Positions 23,785 through 32,035 are shown, counted from the first letter of the stretch. The stretch: 50,084 bases of DNA from Patescibacteria group bacterium (GCA_018608435.1 JABAZV010000008.1:1-50084); one strand, 5' to 3'. Notes: a model not told the origin generated them from the sequence alone. Program-made: numbers and translations.

Positions 23785-23828
23785 GCGGTGGGATTTTGTG
23801 CAGGCTTGCCTGCACAAAATCCCACCGC
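23785..23828. repeat. 44-nt perfect palindrome
   Basis: Two 21-nt arms (23785-23805, 23808-23828) are exact reverse complements around a TT centre. It is flanked by a second inverted pair, GCTCGCTGCG (23690-23699) and CGCAGCGAGC (23769-23778). No T-run follows, so it is not a usual terminator. The surrounding 23681-24023 holds no convincing gene; a 94-codon plus-strand frame through it is composed of palindrome and low-information sequence. Confidence 0.75.
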
Positions 23829-24023
23829 AGTGGCACAGTTATACCTATTTTTGAAGCAAAAGTCGAGCTTTGGTTTGCATGTTTTGTGTATTGCACAGAA
23901 ACAAGACTTAAAATATCAAGGCTGTAAAAGACGTTCTGCTGCCAAAGGTGTTTCTTTAATGAAGTGCAGGTTGTACAAAGAGTTGCGGGTGGATATACTG
24001 CATACATATATAAGAACTATTTT

Positions 24024-24113
24024 ATGGACGACACAACTTTAATTACAGCTTTGTTTTTTACTTTTATTATTGGAGTTAGTCTTGGTTTTTACGCTGCGAA
24101 AATTATCTTCTAG
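24024..24113 (+). CDS. Very small single-TM protein (29 aa)
   Basis: ATG 24024 to TAG, reading MDDTTLITALFFTFIIGVSL followed by GFYAAKIIF: an acidic N-terminus, then one continuous TM helix. It is too short for statistics, but the composition is far from random and it is bounded by a start and stop with AT-rich promoter-like sequence (TATATAAGA) upstream. Function unknown. It stands 192 nt before mscL. Confidence 0.35.
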   Translation: MDDTTLITALFFTFIIGVSLGFYAAKIIF

Positions 24114-24305
24114 TAAATTTGTTTTATTAATGCCGGTATAAGCTTTTTTAGCTTTTCGAAGCTGGAGTTGTGTCTGGGCTGTAGTAGATTACAGCTCCAG
24201 TCGGTGAATAGGAATGCTGTACAGCTGTATTTTTATGGTCTTTAATTATAAACAAGTCTGTTGATGCGCTATGATTGTAGTACTTTATTTATATAAAATA
24301 TTTTT

Positions 24306-24695
24306 ATGAAAGGATTCATGGATGAGTTCAAAGCATTTGCCATGAAGGGCAATGTTGTAGACTTGGCAGTAGCTGTCGTTATTGGTGCCGCATTTGGTAA
24401 GATCGTGTCTTCTTTGGTAGATAACATTATTACTCCAATTATCGGTGTTATTGCTGGCGGAGTAGATTTCTCTGGCCTGTCGTACACAATTGGCGACGCT
24501 CAGATTACATACGGTGTATTTATTCAGTCAATCATCGACTTCCTGATTGTTGCACTTGTTATCTTCGTGGTAGTGAAAGGGATCAACAGGGTCCAAGGAG
24601 GGGACAAAAAGGAGGAAGAAGCACCAGCTGAAAAAATTGAACCATCTGATGAAGTTAAGTTGCTCACAGAAATTCGCGACAGTCTGAAGCGATAG
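24306..24695 (+). CDS. mscL: Large-conductance mechanosensitive channel MscL
   Basis: 129 aa, normal for MscL. The amphipathic N-terminal helix FMDEFKAFAMKGNVVDLAVA leads into TM1 with VVIGAAFGKIVSSLV and DNIITPIIG. A short periplasmic loop, TM2 (IDFLIVALVIFVVVKGIN) and a charged cytoplasmic helix (EVKLLTEIRDSLKR) complete it. It forms a homopentameric tension-gated pore releasing solutes on hypoosmotic shock. TATAAA lies 8 nt before the ATG. The stop codon is inside the terminator stem. Confidence 0.97.
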   Translation: MKGFMDEFKAFAMKGNVVDLAVAVVIGAAFGKIVSSLVDNIITPIIGVIAGGVDFSGLSYTIGDAQITYGVFIQSIIDFLIVALVIFVVVKGINRVQGGDKKEEEAPAEKIEPSDEVKLLTEIRDSLKR

Positions 24696-24747
24696 AAAAT
24701 ACAAAAAACAGCGAGCCAACCCACTCGCTGTTTTTTGTATTTTCTAT
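24692..24747. terminator. Long bidirectional terminator after mscL
   Basis: A perfect 24-bp stem (24692-24715 and 24724-24747) with 8-nt loop and an internal run of six T on the plus strand and six on the minus strand, so it can stop transcription from both sides. Confidence 0.9.
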
Positions 24748-24754
24748 TGCCAGT

Positions 24755-24979
24755 TTAATTAAAGTCAAATTTTTTTACGATAGTAAAATAAAAAAGGTGA
24801 CATGTATATATTGGCAAAGTACATTTCGTGATACCTATTTTTCTTGTGCAGTTCTTATCCACAGAATTACAGCATTGGTGGCAAAAAACATAAGGTTTTC
24901 CGTAGAGCGGTGCGAAACGCGTTTGCTTGGAAGTGTTACTATGATAGCAACACACGAAACATCGTGTAGCAGCAAACAC
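24755..24979 (-). CDS. Possible cysteine-rich zinc-ribbon protein
   Basis: A 74-codon frame from GTG. It contains CFVC near residue 7 and CHQC near residue 33, with RFAPLYGKPYVFCHQC between them. This resembles the F-x-P-x2-G-K-P-V-x-C-x2-C half of the small CxxC-x17-CxxC zinc-binding proteins frequent in CPR genomes, though the spacing is about five residues longer and the C-terminus looks random. The rest of the 416-nt gap (24748-25163) holds a DnaA-box-like TTATCCACA at 24855-24863 and nothing else I can assign. Confidence 0.3.
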   Translation of the reverse strand: MFAATRCFVCCYHSNTSKQTRFAPLYGKPYVFCHQCCNSVDKNCTRKIGITKCTLPIYTCHLFYFTIVKKFDFN

Positions 24980-25163
24980 AAACTTACATCGCGCTAATTA
25001 TTTTCTGCCTCGGACGTGTTTTGAAACAGCTCATAAATTGCACCTAGACCTAACCGATTACTCGGCGCTCCGCCGCAGTATAATCTTCCACCGATTACGT
25101 CTGAGTCACAATTTCGAGCTGCCTTATAAATTAGATAATTGAATCAATCATTTTAGACTGTCT

Positions 25164-26477
25164 ATGGAAATAGAAAAAATTCGTAAGCGCGATGGTTCAC
25201 AACAACCGTTCGATATAGAAAAAATTGAAAGCGCCATAGCTAAAGCCTTGGCTGAAACAGGGGAAGGTGACAGAAAAGACGCAAAAAAAGTGGCTGAATT
25301 GTCCCACCAAAAAGTTGTCGCTATGTGCGTACAGGCCGGCACTGCTGAGTCCGGAACAGAACTGGCTAAAAAATGTGTTGACGGAAATCCTGCAGTAGAA
25401 GAAATTCAAGACTTGGTAGAGCAGGCTCTAATGGAGTTAGATTTCTTCGATACGGCCAAAGCTTATATTATTTATCGAAATGCGCGCAAGAAAATGCGCG
25501 AGCGTGATATTTTTGCCAAGCGCCAAAATCTTAAGCCTTACGAGTATCCTGAATTGTATGAATACGTTGATGCTGTTCGTCATTCTTACTGGGTACATAC
25601 CGAGTTTAACTACACTTCAGACGTGCAAGACTTTAAGATAAATGTGACCGAGTCAGAGCGCAATGCGATAAAGAATACGATGCTTGCCATTGCCCAGATT
25701 GAAGTAGCTGTTAAAACTTTTTGGGGAGATTTGTACAAAAAAATGCCCAAGCCAGAAATTGGAGCAGTTGGTGCAACTTTTGCTGAATCTGAAGTTAGGC
25801 ATACTGATGCTTACTCGCACTTGCTTGAAACTCTTGGCTTGAATGAAGAGTTTGCCAAGATCAAAGATATTCCGGTGATGAAGCAGCGCATGGATTATCT
25901 TGATAAGGTGATAGACCTTTCGCGTACAACAGAAGATCGCGAATATTCTCATTCCATTCTACTTTTCTCTTTGTTTGTAGAACATGTTTCTTTGTTCTCT
26001 CAGTTCCTCATCATGATGAGCTTTAACAAGCATAAAAATATCTTTAAAGGAATTTCAAATGCGGTTGAAGCTACCTCAAAAGAAGAACAAATTCACGGCA
26101 TGTTTGGTATTGATGTCATAAACATAATCAAGAAAGAACATCCAGAATGGTTTGATAAAGAATGTCACGAACTTATCATCCAGTCTTGCCGGGAGGCTTA
26201 TGAATCAGAAAGCAAGATTGTAGACTGGATCTACGAGGCGGGCGAGCTAGATTTCATGCCGTCTGCAAACGTAAAGGAGTTTATCAAAAATCGCTTTAAT
26301 AACTCATTGGTCTCAATTGGACTTCCGCGCATCTTTGAGGTAAACGCTGTTCTTTTGGAAGAGACTGATTGGTTTGATAACGAAGTTATCGCAACAAAGC
26401 ACGTAGATTTCTTTTACAAACGATCAATCAATTACAGCAAAAAGACTAAAAGTGTTGAAAGTAACGACTTGTTTTAA
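25164..26477 (+). CDS. nrdB: Ribonucleotide reductase beta subunit with N-terminal ATP-cone
   Basis: 437 aa. Residues 1-~100 are an ATP-cone (IRKRDGSQQPFDIEKIESAI ... EIQDLVEQALMELDFFDTAKAYIIYRNARKK). Residues ~130-420 are a ferritin-like NrdB: ligands E in QIEVAVK, E and H in AESEVRHTDAYSHLL (radical Tyr four residues after the His), E in FVEHVSLF, E and H in KEEQIHGMFG. It generates the radical for class I RNR. ATP-cones normally sit on NrdA; here the allosteric activity switch is on the beta subunit, a rare arrangement known from a few bacteria. nrdA follows after 3 nt. Confidence 0.95.
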   Translation: MEIEKIRKRDGSQQPFDIEKIESAIAKALAETGEGDRKDAKKVAELSHQKVVAMCVQAGTAESGTELAKKCVDGNPAVEEIQDLVEQALMELDFFDTAKAYIIYRNARKKMRERDIFAKRQNLKPYEYPELYEYVDAVRHSYWVHTEFNYTSDVQDFKINVTESERNAIKNTMLAIAQIEVAVKTFWGDLYKKMPKPEIGAVGATFAESEVRHTDAYSHLLETLGLNEEFAKIKDIPVMKQRMDYLDKVIDLSRTTEDREYSHSILLFSLFVEHVSLFSQFLIMMSFNKHKNIFKGISNAVEATSKEEQIHGMFGIDVINIIKKEHPEWFDKECHELIIQSCREAYESESKIVDWIYEAGELDFMPSANVKEFIKNRFNNSLVSIGLPRIFEVNAVLLEETDWFDNEVIATKHVDFFYKRSINYSKKTKSVESNDLF

Positions 26478-26480
26478 ATT

Positions 26481-28175
26481 ATGAATTATTCAGAACCGTG
26501 GTACTGGTTGAATGAAAACTCGCGTGCATTTCTTGCTCGTGGTTATCTATCAGAAGGACAGACAGCAGAAGAAAGGATTCGAGTTATTGCAGATAGGGCA
26601 GAAGAGATTCTGGGTCAAAAGGGTTTCTCTGACAAGTTTTACGACTACATGAGCCGTGGTTGGATTTCATTGTCTTCACCCGTGTGGTCAAATTTTGGTA
26701 GCGAAAAGGGTTTGCCTATTAGTTGTTTTGGTTCTTATGTTGACGACAACATGGGCAGTATTCTCTACACTCATGCTGAGGTAGGGATGATGACAAAATA
26801 CGGCGGCGGTACATCAGGTTACTTTGGTGAATTGCGTGGACGAGGGGCAGAGATTTCAGAGAATGGGCACTCTTCAGGATCGGTGCACTTCATGCAATTG
26901 TTTGATTCTTTGATTGATATCGTCAGCCAAGGCTCAGTAAGGCGCGGAACATTTGCCGCTTACTTGCCAATTGAGCACGACGATATTATGGAGTTCCTCG
27001 ATATAAATACCGAAGGACATCCTATTCAAGGAATAAATTACGCTGTAACAGTTACTTCAAAATGGATGGAAGAAATGCGGGACGGTGATGAAGGGAAGCG
27101 AAAAACTTGGGCTCGCGTGTTGCAAAGGAGAGGAGAGATTGGCTTCCCTTACATCATGTTTATCGATAACGCTAACGAAGGACGTCCGCAAGTGTACAAA
27201 GATAAAAATCTTCCAATTTACGCCAGTAACGTGTGTAGTGAAATAATGTTACCAAGTAATGATAAGTGGTCTTTTGTTTGTTGCTTGTCCTCAGTGAACA
27301 TGTTGTTCTATGAAGACTGGAAAGACACAGACTTGGTAGAAACCATGATCTACTTCCTTGATGCGGTAATGGAAGAATTTATTCAAAAGCTTGAAGCTTT
27401 GCGTGATCATGAAGAGCATGAAAAAAGGCGAGCTTTTAATTTCATGGAACGTTCGTACAACTTCGCCAAAGAGAATAGAGCTCTCGGTCTTGGTGTGCTT
27501 GGATATCACACTCTTCTCCAGTCTAAAAATATCCCGTTTGATAGCGAAGAAGCTTCTTCTTTGAATAAAGAAGCGTTTAAAAGCATTCGTGAACAAGCAG
27601 ATGCTGCTACTGAAAAACTAGCAAAAGAATTTGGTGAGCCAGAAGTTCTTAAAGGTTACGGCCGGCGCAACACTACTACGCTGGCTGTAGCTCCGACAAC
27701 TTCTTCAGGATTCATTCTTGGTCAAGTGTCTCAGGGAATTGAACCAATTTGGTCAAACTGCTATACAAAAGATATGGCAAAGTTAAAAGTGACAATCAAG
27801 AATCCTATCCTCAAAGATTACCTGGCAAAGAAAGATGCAGACACTAAAGAAATTTGGGATAGCATCAGAGATAACGACGGTTCAGTGCAGCATTTAAGTT
27901 GTCTTGATGATAAGGAAAAAGAAATTTTCCGTACTTATGCGGAACTAGACCAAAGCGTTATTATTACACAAGCAGCTGACCGGCAGAAGTTCATTGATCA
28001 GGGTCAGTCACTTAATGTGGTGGTGCCGCCTGACATGGAGGTGAAAGACATCAACAAGCTTTACATGCAAGCTTGGAAGCAAGGAGTTAAAGCATTGTAT
28101 TATCAACACAGCATGAACGCAGCCCAGCAAATGGTGCGGAAGAAGCTGGCAGAAGGGGAAGAGAATAAAGGATAA
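26481..28175 (+). CDS. nrdA: Ribonucleotide reductase alpha subunit lacking ATP-cone
   Basis: 564 aa, short for NrdA. The catalytic barrel has all three active-site cysteines: SCFGSYVDDN, the thiyl-radical Cys in NVCSEIMLP and FVCCLSSVNM. Nucleotide-site blocks SVRRGTFAAYLPIEHDDIM and APTTSSGFILGQVSQGIEPI are present. There is no N-terminal ATP-cone, which is on NrdB. The C-terminus (LYYQHSMNAAQQMVRKKLAE) ends without the cysteine pair that normally re-reduces the active-site disulfide. It forms an operon with nrdB and ends at an intrinsic terminator overlapping its stop. Confidence 0.95.
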   Translation: MNYSEPWYWLNENSRAFLARGYLSEGQTAEERIRVIADRAEEILGQKGFSDKFYDYMSRGWISLSSPVWSNFGSEKGLPISCFGSYVDDNMGSILYTHAEVGMMTKYGGGTSGYFGELRGRGAEISENGHSSGSVHFMQLFDSLIDIVSQGSVRRGTFAAYLPIEHDDIMEFLDINTEGHPIQGINYAVTVTSKWMEEMRDGDEGKRKTWARVLQRRGEIGFPYIMFIDNANEGRPQVYKDKNLPIYASNVCSEIMLPSNDKWSFVCCLSSVNMLFYEDWKDTDLVETMIYFLDAVMEEFIQKLEALRDHEEHEKRRAFNFMERSYNFAKENRALGLGVLGYHTLLQSKNIPFDSEEASSLNKEAFKSIREQADAATEKLAKEFGEPEVLKGYGRRNTTTLAVAPTTSSGFILGQVSQGIEPIWSNCYTKDMAKLKVTIKNPILKDYLAKKDADTKEIWDSIRDNDGSVQHLSCLDDKEKEIFRTYAELDQSVIITQAADRQKFIDQGQSLNVVVPPDMEVKDINKLYMQAWKQGVKALYYQHSMNAAQQMVRKKLAEGEENKG

Positions 28176-28204
28176 CAAAAAGAGCGCGCAGGCGCTCTTT
28201 TTGT
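28175..28204 (+). terminator. Intrinsic terminator of the nrd operon
   Basis: 13-bp stem ACAAAAAGAGCGC / GCGCTCTTTTTGT with GCAG loop and a T-run in the descending arm. Confidence 0.9.
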
Positions 28205-28417
28205 TTATACTAAGTAAGTTTTTTACTGTGTTTTCTTGCTGATCGTCTTTGATTAATTCTTTTGCTGTAGATTAATGTTGAGTAAAACTTTTCTAAGTCT
28301 TGATTAAAAATGTTGTTTGTCAAAAATAAAATTATTTAATGAGTAAAGAAATAAAAAGCTTTACTTTTAGCTACCTTTCACTTGTGAATAGCGCTCCACA
28401 TGATCGTTGAAAGTGCG

Positions 28418-28552
28418 GTACAATCAATGTACGTAAGGGCCTGCTGCTCTTGCGAACATGTTTCTATTTGTAGGTTAAATCCTACCAATCGACACCCAAC
28501 AGGGACTACGTATCGCGACTACGCAGTCCCCGCTGGGTGTCGTTTGTTTTTT
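28418..28552 (+). ncRNA. Candidate structured small RNA ending in a terminator
   Basis: In the 495-nt gap between nrdA and the next gene. A TACAAT -10 (28419-28424) is followed by a small hairpin GTAGG-loop-CCTAC (28470-28485), then a large two-part hairpin: outer stem CGACACCCA / TGGGTGTCG (28490-28498, 28534-28542) and inner stem GGGACT / AGTCCC, then TTTGTTTTTT. No reading frame fits. It could be an independent small RNA or a leader/attenuator for the downstream gene; no known RNA family is recognised. The rest of the gap is AT-rich without features. Confidence 0.4.
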
Positions 28553-28670
28553 ATAAGTGCTACTCCTTTGTAAATAAAGACGGTAAAAAGAAAAAAGCAG
28601 AGCTCGCTGCATCAATGGAGTGTCTAAGTCATTTCTAGTTTAATTGACGTCACTCCTTGGATGTGATTAC

Positions 28671-29630
28671 ATGATATTTTATATGCGAAGTCCGTACTTC
28701 ATCTTGTTAACAGTCACCCTTTTATTTTTTGCTGGCAGTACGTGGTACAGAACTACTGCTAATGAATGTCCGGTGCCGCTATCTTATCGATTGGAGAGAA
28801 TCGATCTTGAGTTTTCTTTGTCTAGAGAACAGGCTTTGTCGTATATTTCTTCTGCGGAAGCTGTTTGGGAAAAGCAGGCTGGTCGCGATTTATTTGTTTA
28901 CGACGAAGAGGCTGATTTTACAATTAATTTTGTTTACGACGAGCGGCAAGAAACAGCCGATGCAGAAGAAACAAAACGAATAGAGTTAGATGATGAGAAA
29001 GACAGGAATGAAGTCATACAAGCAGAATTGGCAAATCTACAAGACGAGTATGAAAAACTATCGATATCTTACCAAAATAGAGTCTCTACTTATGAAGCTC
29101 GTTTGTCAGACTACAATAAAGAAGTACAAACCTACAATGACCGCGGAGGCGCGCCAGCAGATGTTTATGGAGATTTAGAAGCTGAAGCTTCTTCTCTTGA
29201 GGCAGAGGCCTCATCTTTGACAAGGTCCGCTGAGAATTTAAATTCACTAGCAACAGAAATAAACCAACTTGCAGAGAAGGGGAATAGCTTGGTTAAGCAG
29301 TACAATCGGCGTGTTAGTACATATAACTCTGAATTTGGTTTTTCACGTGAATTTACACAAGGTGACTACGAAGGAGGCAGTATAAATATATATAAATTTT
29401 CAGACGAAGCTGAAGTGATTACTGTCCTTGCTCACGAGTTTGGACACGCTCTTGGCATTAATCATGTCGAAGGAACTTCATCTCTAATGTACTACTTGCT
29501 AGAAAATACGAGCGAATCACCAGAACTTTCGAGTAATGATAAAAGTGTTTACTTTGAGGTTTGTGGAGAAAGTGTTACTTGGCAGCAGCACGTGCGAGCT
29601 TATATTAGAGCCTTCTTACAAAAAATATAA
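28671..29630 (+). CDS. Secreted matrixin-like metalloprotease with coiled coil
   Basis: 319 aa from ATG 28671 (MIFYMRSPYF; ATG 28683 also possible). A signal anchor covers residues ~8-25. A long coiled coil (~105-225, with EKLSISYQNRVSTYEARLSD and EAEASSLEAEASSL repeats) is inserted before the metzincin zinc motif VLAHEFGHALGINHVEG (HExxHxxGxxH) and a Met-turn in SSLMYYLLENT. The N-terminal strand TINFVYDER also fits a matrixin fold. It is an extracytoplasmic endopeptidase, substrate unknown. The coiled coil splitting the catalytic domain is distinctive. Confidence 0.85.
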   Translation: MIFYMRSPYFILLTVTLLFFAGSTWYRTTANECPVPLSYRLERIDLEFSLSREQALSYISSAEAVWEKQAGRDLFVYDEEADFTINFVYDERQETADAEETKRIELDDEKDRNEVIQAELANLQDEYEKLSISYQNRVSTYEARLSDYNKEVQTYNDRGGAPADVYGDLEAEASSLEAEASSLTRSAENLNSLATEINQLAEKGNSLVKQYNRRVSTYNSEFGFSREFTQGDYEGGSINIYKFSDEAEVITVLAHEFGHALGINHVEGTSSLMYYLLENTSESPELSSNDKSVYFEVCGESVTWQQHVRAYIRAFLQKI

Positions 29631-29676
29631 ATAGTCAATTAGTATATAATTAACTCTTATCTAATATAATAAAATT

Positions 29677-30465
29677 ATGAAACCTTTCTTTGAAACCCCA
29701 GCTAACAAATTGCTGTACAGTTTGTCTTTGCTTATGTTGTTGTTTGCGCTTGCTTCATACGCGATTTTAAATTTCACTAAAGTGCAGTACGTGAATGAAT
29801 CTCCGGCAACAATTTCAGTAACCGGTAGTGGTGAAGTTGTGGCGGTTCCTGATGTTGGACAGTTTTCTTTCTCGGTTACTGCTGAGGCAGAAACCGCTGA
29901 GCTTGCTCAAGAACAATCGGGCACAGCAATAAATGATATTTTGTCTTACTTAGAAGAAGAGGGAATTAACGAGAAGGATATTAAAACTCAAAACTATAAT
30001 TTAAACCCACGCTATAAGTACGTGGCTGGTGATTGTCCGGCTGGATCGATTAGGTTCTGTCCAGAAGAACGAGTGCTTGATGGATTTGCTGTGTCGCAGA
30101 CTATTACAGTAAAGGTGCGCAGTACTGATGAGGCCCCTGGCATTATTGCTGGTGTGGGTTCTAGAGGGGCGACAAATATTAGTGGGCTAGATTTTACTAT
30201 TGATGATGTAGAGCTTTTGCAAGCCGAAGCGCGAGCAAAAGCGATTACTGATGCTAAGGAGAAAGCTATGGTATTGGCTGCGCAGCTTGGTGTCAATGTG
30301 GTGCGACTTGATTCTTACTCCGAAGGAAGCGGTGGTGTAGTTTATCAAAGCAGAACAATGGCCTTTAGTGCAGATGAAGAAATGGCTGGTTTTGGCGGAG
30401 CAGAATTGCCGGTGGGAGAAGAAAGCACAACTGTTAATGTGGTTGTTACTTATGTAGTGGAGTAA
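29677..30465 (+). CDS. SIMPL-domain (DUF541) envelope protein
   Basis: 262 aa: an N-terminal TM/signal segment (~13-33), then the SIMPL domain starting ATISVTGSGEVVAVPDVGQF, followed by EEGINEKDIKTQNYNLNPRY and the C-terminal phrase AITDAKEKAMVLAAQLGVNV. SIMPL proteins (BP26/YggE type) are periplasmic or secreted oligomers of unclear role, linked to oxidative stress in some species. TATAAT at 29665-29670 sits exactly 6 nt before the ATG, suggesting a leaderless message. A strong hairpin follows. Confidence 0.92.
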   Translation: MKPFFETPANKLLYSLSLLMLLFALASYAILNFTKVQYVNESPATISVTGSGEVVAVPDVGQFSFSVTAEAETAELAQEQSGTAINDILSYLEEEGINEKDIKTQNYNLNPRYKYVAGDCPAGSIRFCPEERVLDGFAVSQTITVKVRSTDEAPGIIAGVGSRGATNISGLDFTIDDVELLQAEARAKAITDAKEKAMVLAAQLGVNVVRLDSYSEGSGGVVYQSRTMAFSADEEMAGFGGAELPVGEESTTVNVVVTYVVE

Positions 30466-30472
30466 TGGATTT

Positions 30473-30515
30473 GATTTAAAAAGACGGCGCCTTTTAGGCG
30501 CCGTCTTTTTAAATC
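30473..30515. terminator. Hairpin terminator after the SIMPL gene
   Basis: 19-bp perfect stem with GGCGCC at the top and T5 in the descending arm; 5-nt loop at 30492-30496. Confidence 0.9.
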
Positions 30516-30630
30516 ATTTGTAACAAACACAACCACCTTGCTTTTTTCTATAACCGGCGTATGATGTAAGTACATTGCCGCCGCAGGGGCGGTTTTAAAA
30601 ATGCTGTATTTCTAGTATTATTACCTCATT

Positions 30631-30819
30631 ATGAATCGAATTATCAACTATGTTCGCGCTACCGGAGCCGAACTGAAACAAGTCAATTGGCCGACACAAA
30701 ACCAAGCCATGCTATATACCGCTTTGGTGATTGCAATTTCCATAATCGTATCTTTGTTTGTGGGAGCATTTGATTATGCTTTTCTTCAACTGATGACAGC
30801 ACTTATTGAACGCGTTTAA
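30631..30819 (+). CDS. secE: Preprotein translocase subunit SecE
   Basis: 62 aa with the single-helix bacterial SecE layout: amphipathic RATGAELKQVNWPTQNQAM (the V-x-WP-x motif) then one TM helix (~28-50). It clamps SecY in the membrane. It lies 12 nt upstream of nusG in the universal secE-nusG order. A TATTAT box lies 10 nt before the ATG. Confidence 0.96.
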   Translation: MNRIINYVRATGAELKQVNWPTQNQAMLYTALVIAISIIVSLFVGAFDYAFLQLMTALIERV

Positions 30820-30831
30820 TTTATTTAAAGT

Positions 30832-31377
30832 ATGGCAAAACAAGAAAGCACAGGGGAGCGTCACTGGTACGCTATACACACTTACTCAGGTTACGAAAAT
30901 GCCGTGGCTAGAAACCTGAAACAAAGAATCGAATCGCTTAACATGAGCGACAAGATTTTCGATGTAGTTGTGCCAACTGAAAAAAAGATTCGCGTCAAAG
31001 GAGGGAAGCGAGTGACCGAAGAAGAGCGAGTTTACCCAGGTTATGTTCTGGTGGAAATGGTGGTTGATGACACTTCTTGGTTTGTGGTTCGAAACACACC
31101 TAGAGTGACTGGATTTGTTGGAAGTGGAACTCAGCCTGTTCCTTTGACTCAAGTCGAGCTTGAAGCTCTCATGAAGCGCATGAAGAGCGACGTTGTGAAG
31201 CATGCTGTAGACTTGGGTGTTGGTGACATCATTACTATCGCCGACGGTCCATTTAAAGACTTGGAAGGAAAGGTTGCAAAAGTAGATGAAGCAAGCGGAA
31301 AAGTAAAAGTGATGGTGAGTATGTTTGGTCGCGAAACTCCTGTCGAGCTAGATTTCTTGCAAGTGAAGAAGGTTTAG
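30832..31377 (+). CDS. nusG: Transcription termination/antitermination factor NusG
   Basis: 181 aa. The NGN domain is WYAIHTYSGYENAVARNLKQ...EERVYPGYVLVEM and ...TPRVTGFVGSG. The C-terminal KOW domain holds GDIITIADGPFKDLEGKVAK. It binds RNA polymerase beta' and couples transcription to Rho or ribosomal S10. It is in an operon with secE and followed by its own terminator before rplK. Confidence 0.97.
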   Translation: MAKQESTGERHWYAIHTYSGYENAVARNLKQRIESLNMSDKIFDVVVPTEKKIRVKGGKRVTEEERVYPGYVLVEMVVDDTSWFVVRNTPRVTGFVGSGTQPVPLTQVELEALMKRMKSDVVKHAVDLGVGDIITIADGPFKDLEGKVAKVDEASGKVKVMVSMFGRETPVELDFLQVKKV

Positions 31378-31396
31378 TGGCGAAAGATAGTTTTTG

Positions 31397-31437
31397 TATA
31401 AAAAAGCACGCACACAATGATTGCGTGCTTTTTTATA
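31397..31437. terminator. Hairpin between nusG and rplK
   Basis: 16-bp stem (31397-31412, 31422-31437) with a T6 run; separates secE-nusG from rplK, which are often one unit elsewhere. Confidence 0.85.
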
Positions 31438-31543
31438 TTAAGTTGCTTGCAAAAAAGTCTTTTTCTTTGTAGGATACGCAGGCTTCTTAATGTTGGTGCG
31501 GATATGGAACGCACTCGCATGACTACAGTATTAATGTATAAAC

Positions 31544-31972
31544 ATGGCAAAAAAACTAATCAAACAAGTTAAAGTACAAGCAATTGGCGGCAAAGCAACA
31601 CCAGCGCCACCACTTGGTCCTGTGCTTGGACAAGCTGGTATCAATATTGGTGAATTCGTCAATCAATTCAACGAAAAAACACGCGAAAACCAAATGGGAG
31701 ATGTGGTTCCTGTTGTAATCAGGGTTTATGATGATCGTAGTTTTGACTTCATAACTAAAGTTTCTCCAATGTCTCGTTTGATATTGAAGAAGATTGGCCT
31801 AAAAAAAGGTTCAAGCAAAAACCTGGTTTCTCAAGCAGGATCAATCACTAAAGCTCAAGTAAAAGAAGTGGCGGAAGAAAAAATGCCCGACCTAAACGCT
31901 GGCTCAATCGAAGCAGCAATGAAGATTGTCGAAGGAACTTGTTTCTCAATGGGGATCAAAGTAACTGACTAA
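31544..31972 (+). CDS. rplK: 50S ribosomal protein L11
   Basis: 142 aa of standard length. It begins AKKLIKQVKVQAIGGKATPA and has the P-x2-GP-x-LGQ-G-x-N block (PPLGPVLGQAGINIGEFVNQ). The C-terminal RNA-binding domain covers VSQAGSITKAQVKEVAEEKM. L11 forms the GTPase-associated stalk base with 23S rRNA. TGTATAAA lies just before the ATG. It ends at a strong terminator; rplA, which usually follows, is not here. Confidence 0.98.
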   Translation: MAKKLIKQVKVQAIGGKATPAPPLGPVLGQAGINIGEFVNQFNEKTRENQMGDVVPVVIRVYDDRSFDFITKVSPMSRLILKKIGLKKGSSKNLVSQAGSITKAQVKEVAEEKMPDLNAGSIEAAMKIVEGTCFSMGIKVTD

Positions 31973-31988
31973 CATCATTTGAATTAAA

Positions 31989-32029
31989 TACAAAAAGAAC
32001 GGCGCCTTAAAGGCGCCGTTCTTTTTGTA
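31989..32029. terminator. Bidirectional terminator between rplK and folA
   Basis: 18-bp stem with GGCGCC top (31989-32006, 32012-32029), T5 on both strands; serves convergent rplK and folA. It is nearly the same sequence as the 30473-30515 terminator. Confidence 0.9.
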
Positions 32030-32035
32030 ATCCTG

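Noticed and set aside
23758-24042. 94-codon plus-strand frame after tRNA-His
   Set aside because: Its first third is one arm pair of the 44-nt palindrome, and the rest shows no family resemblance.
24803-24820. NrdR box upstream of nrdB
   Set aside because: TATATATTG resembles the core, but the second box at the required spacing was not found and it lies ~350 nt from nrdB.
24855-24863. Replication origin suggested by a perfect DnaA box
   Set aside because: Only one box was seen, with no cluster, AT-rich unwinding element or dnaA/dnaN nearby.
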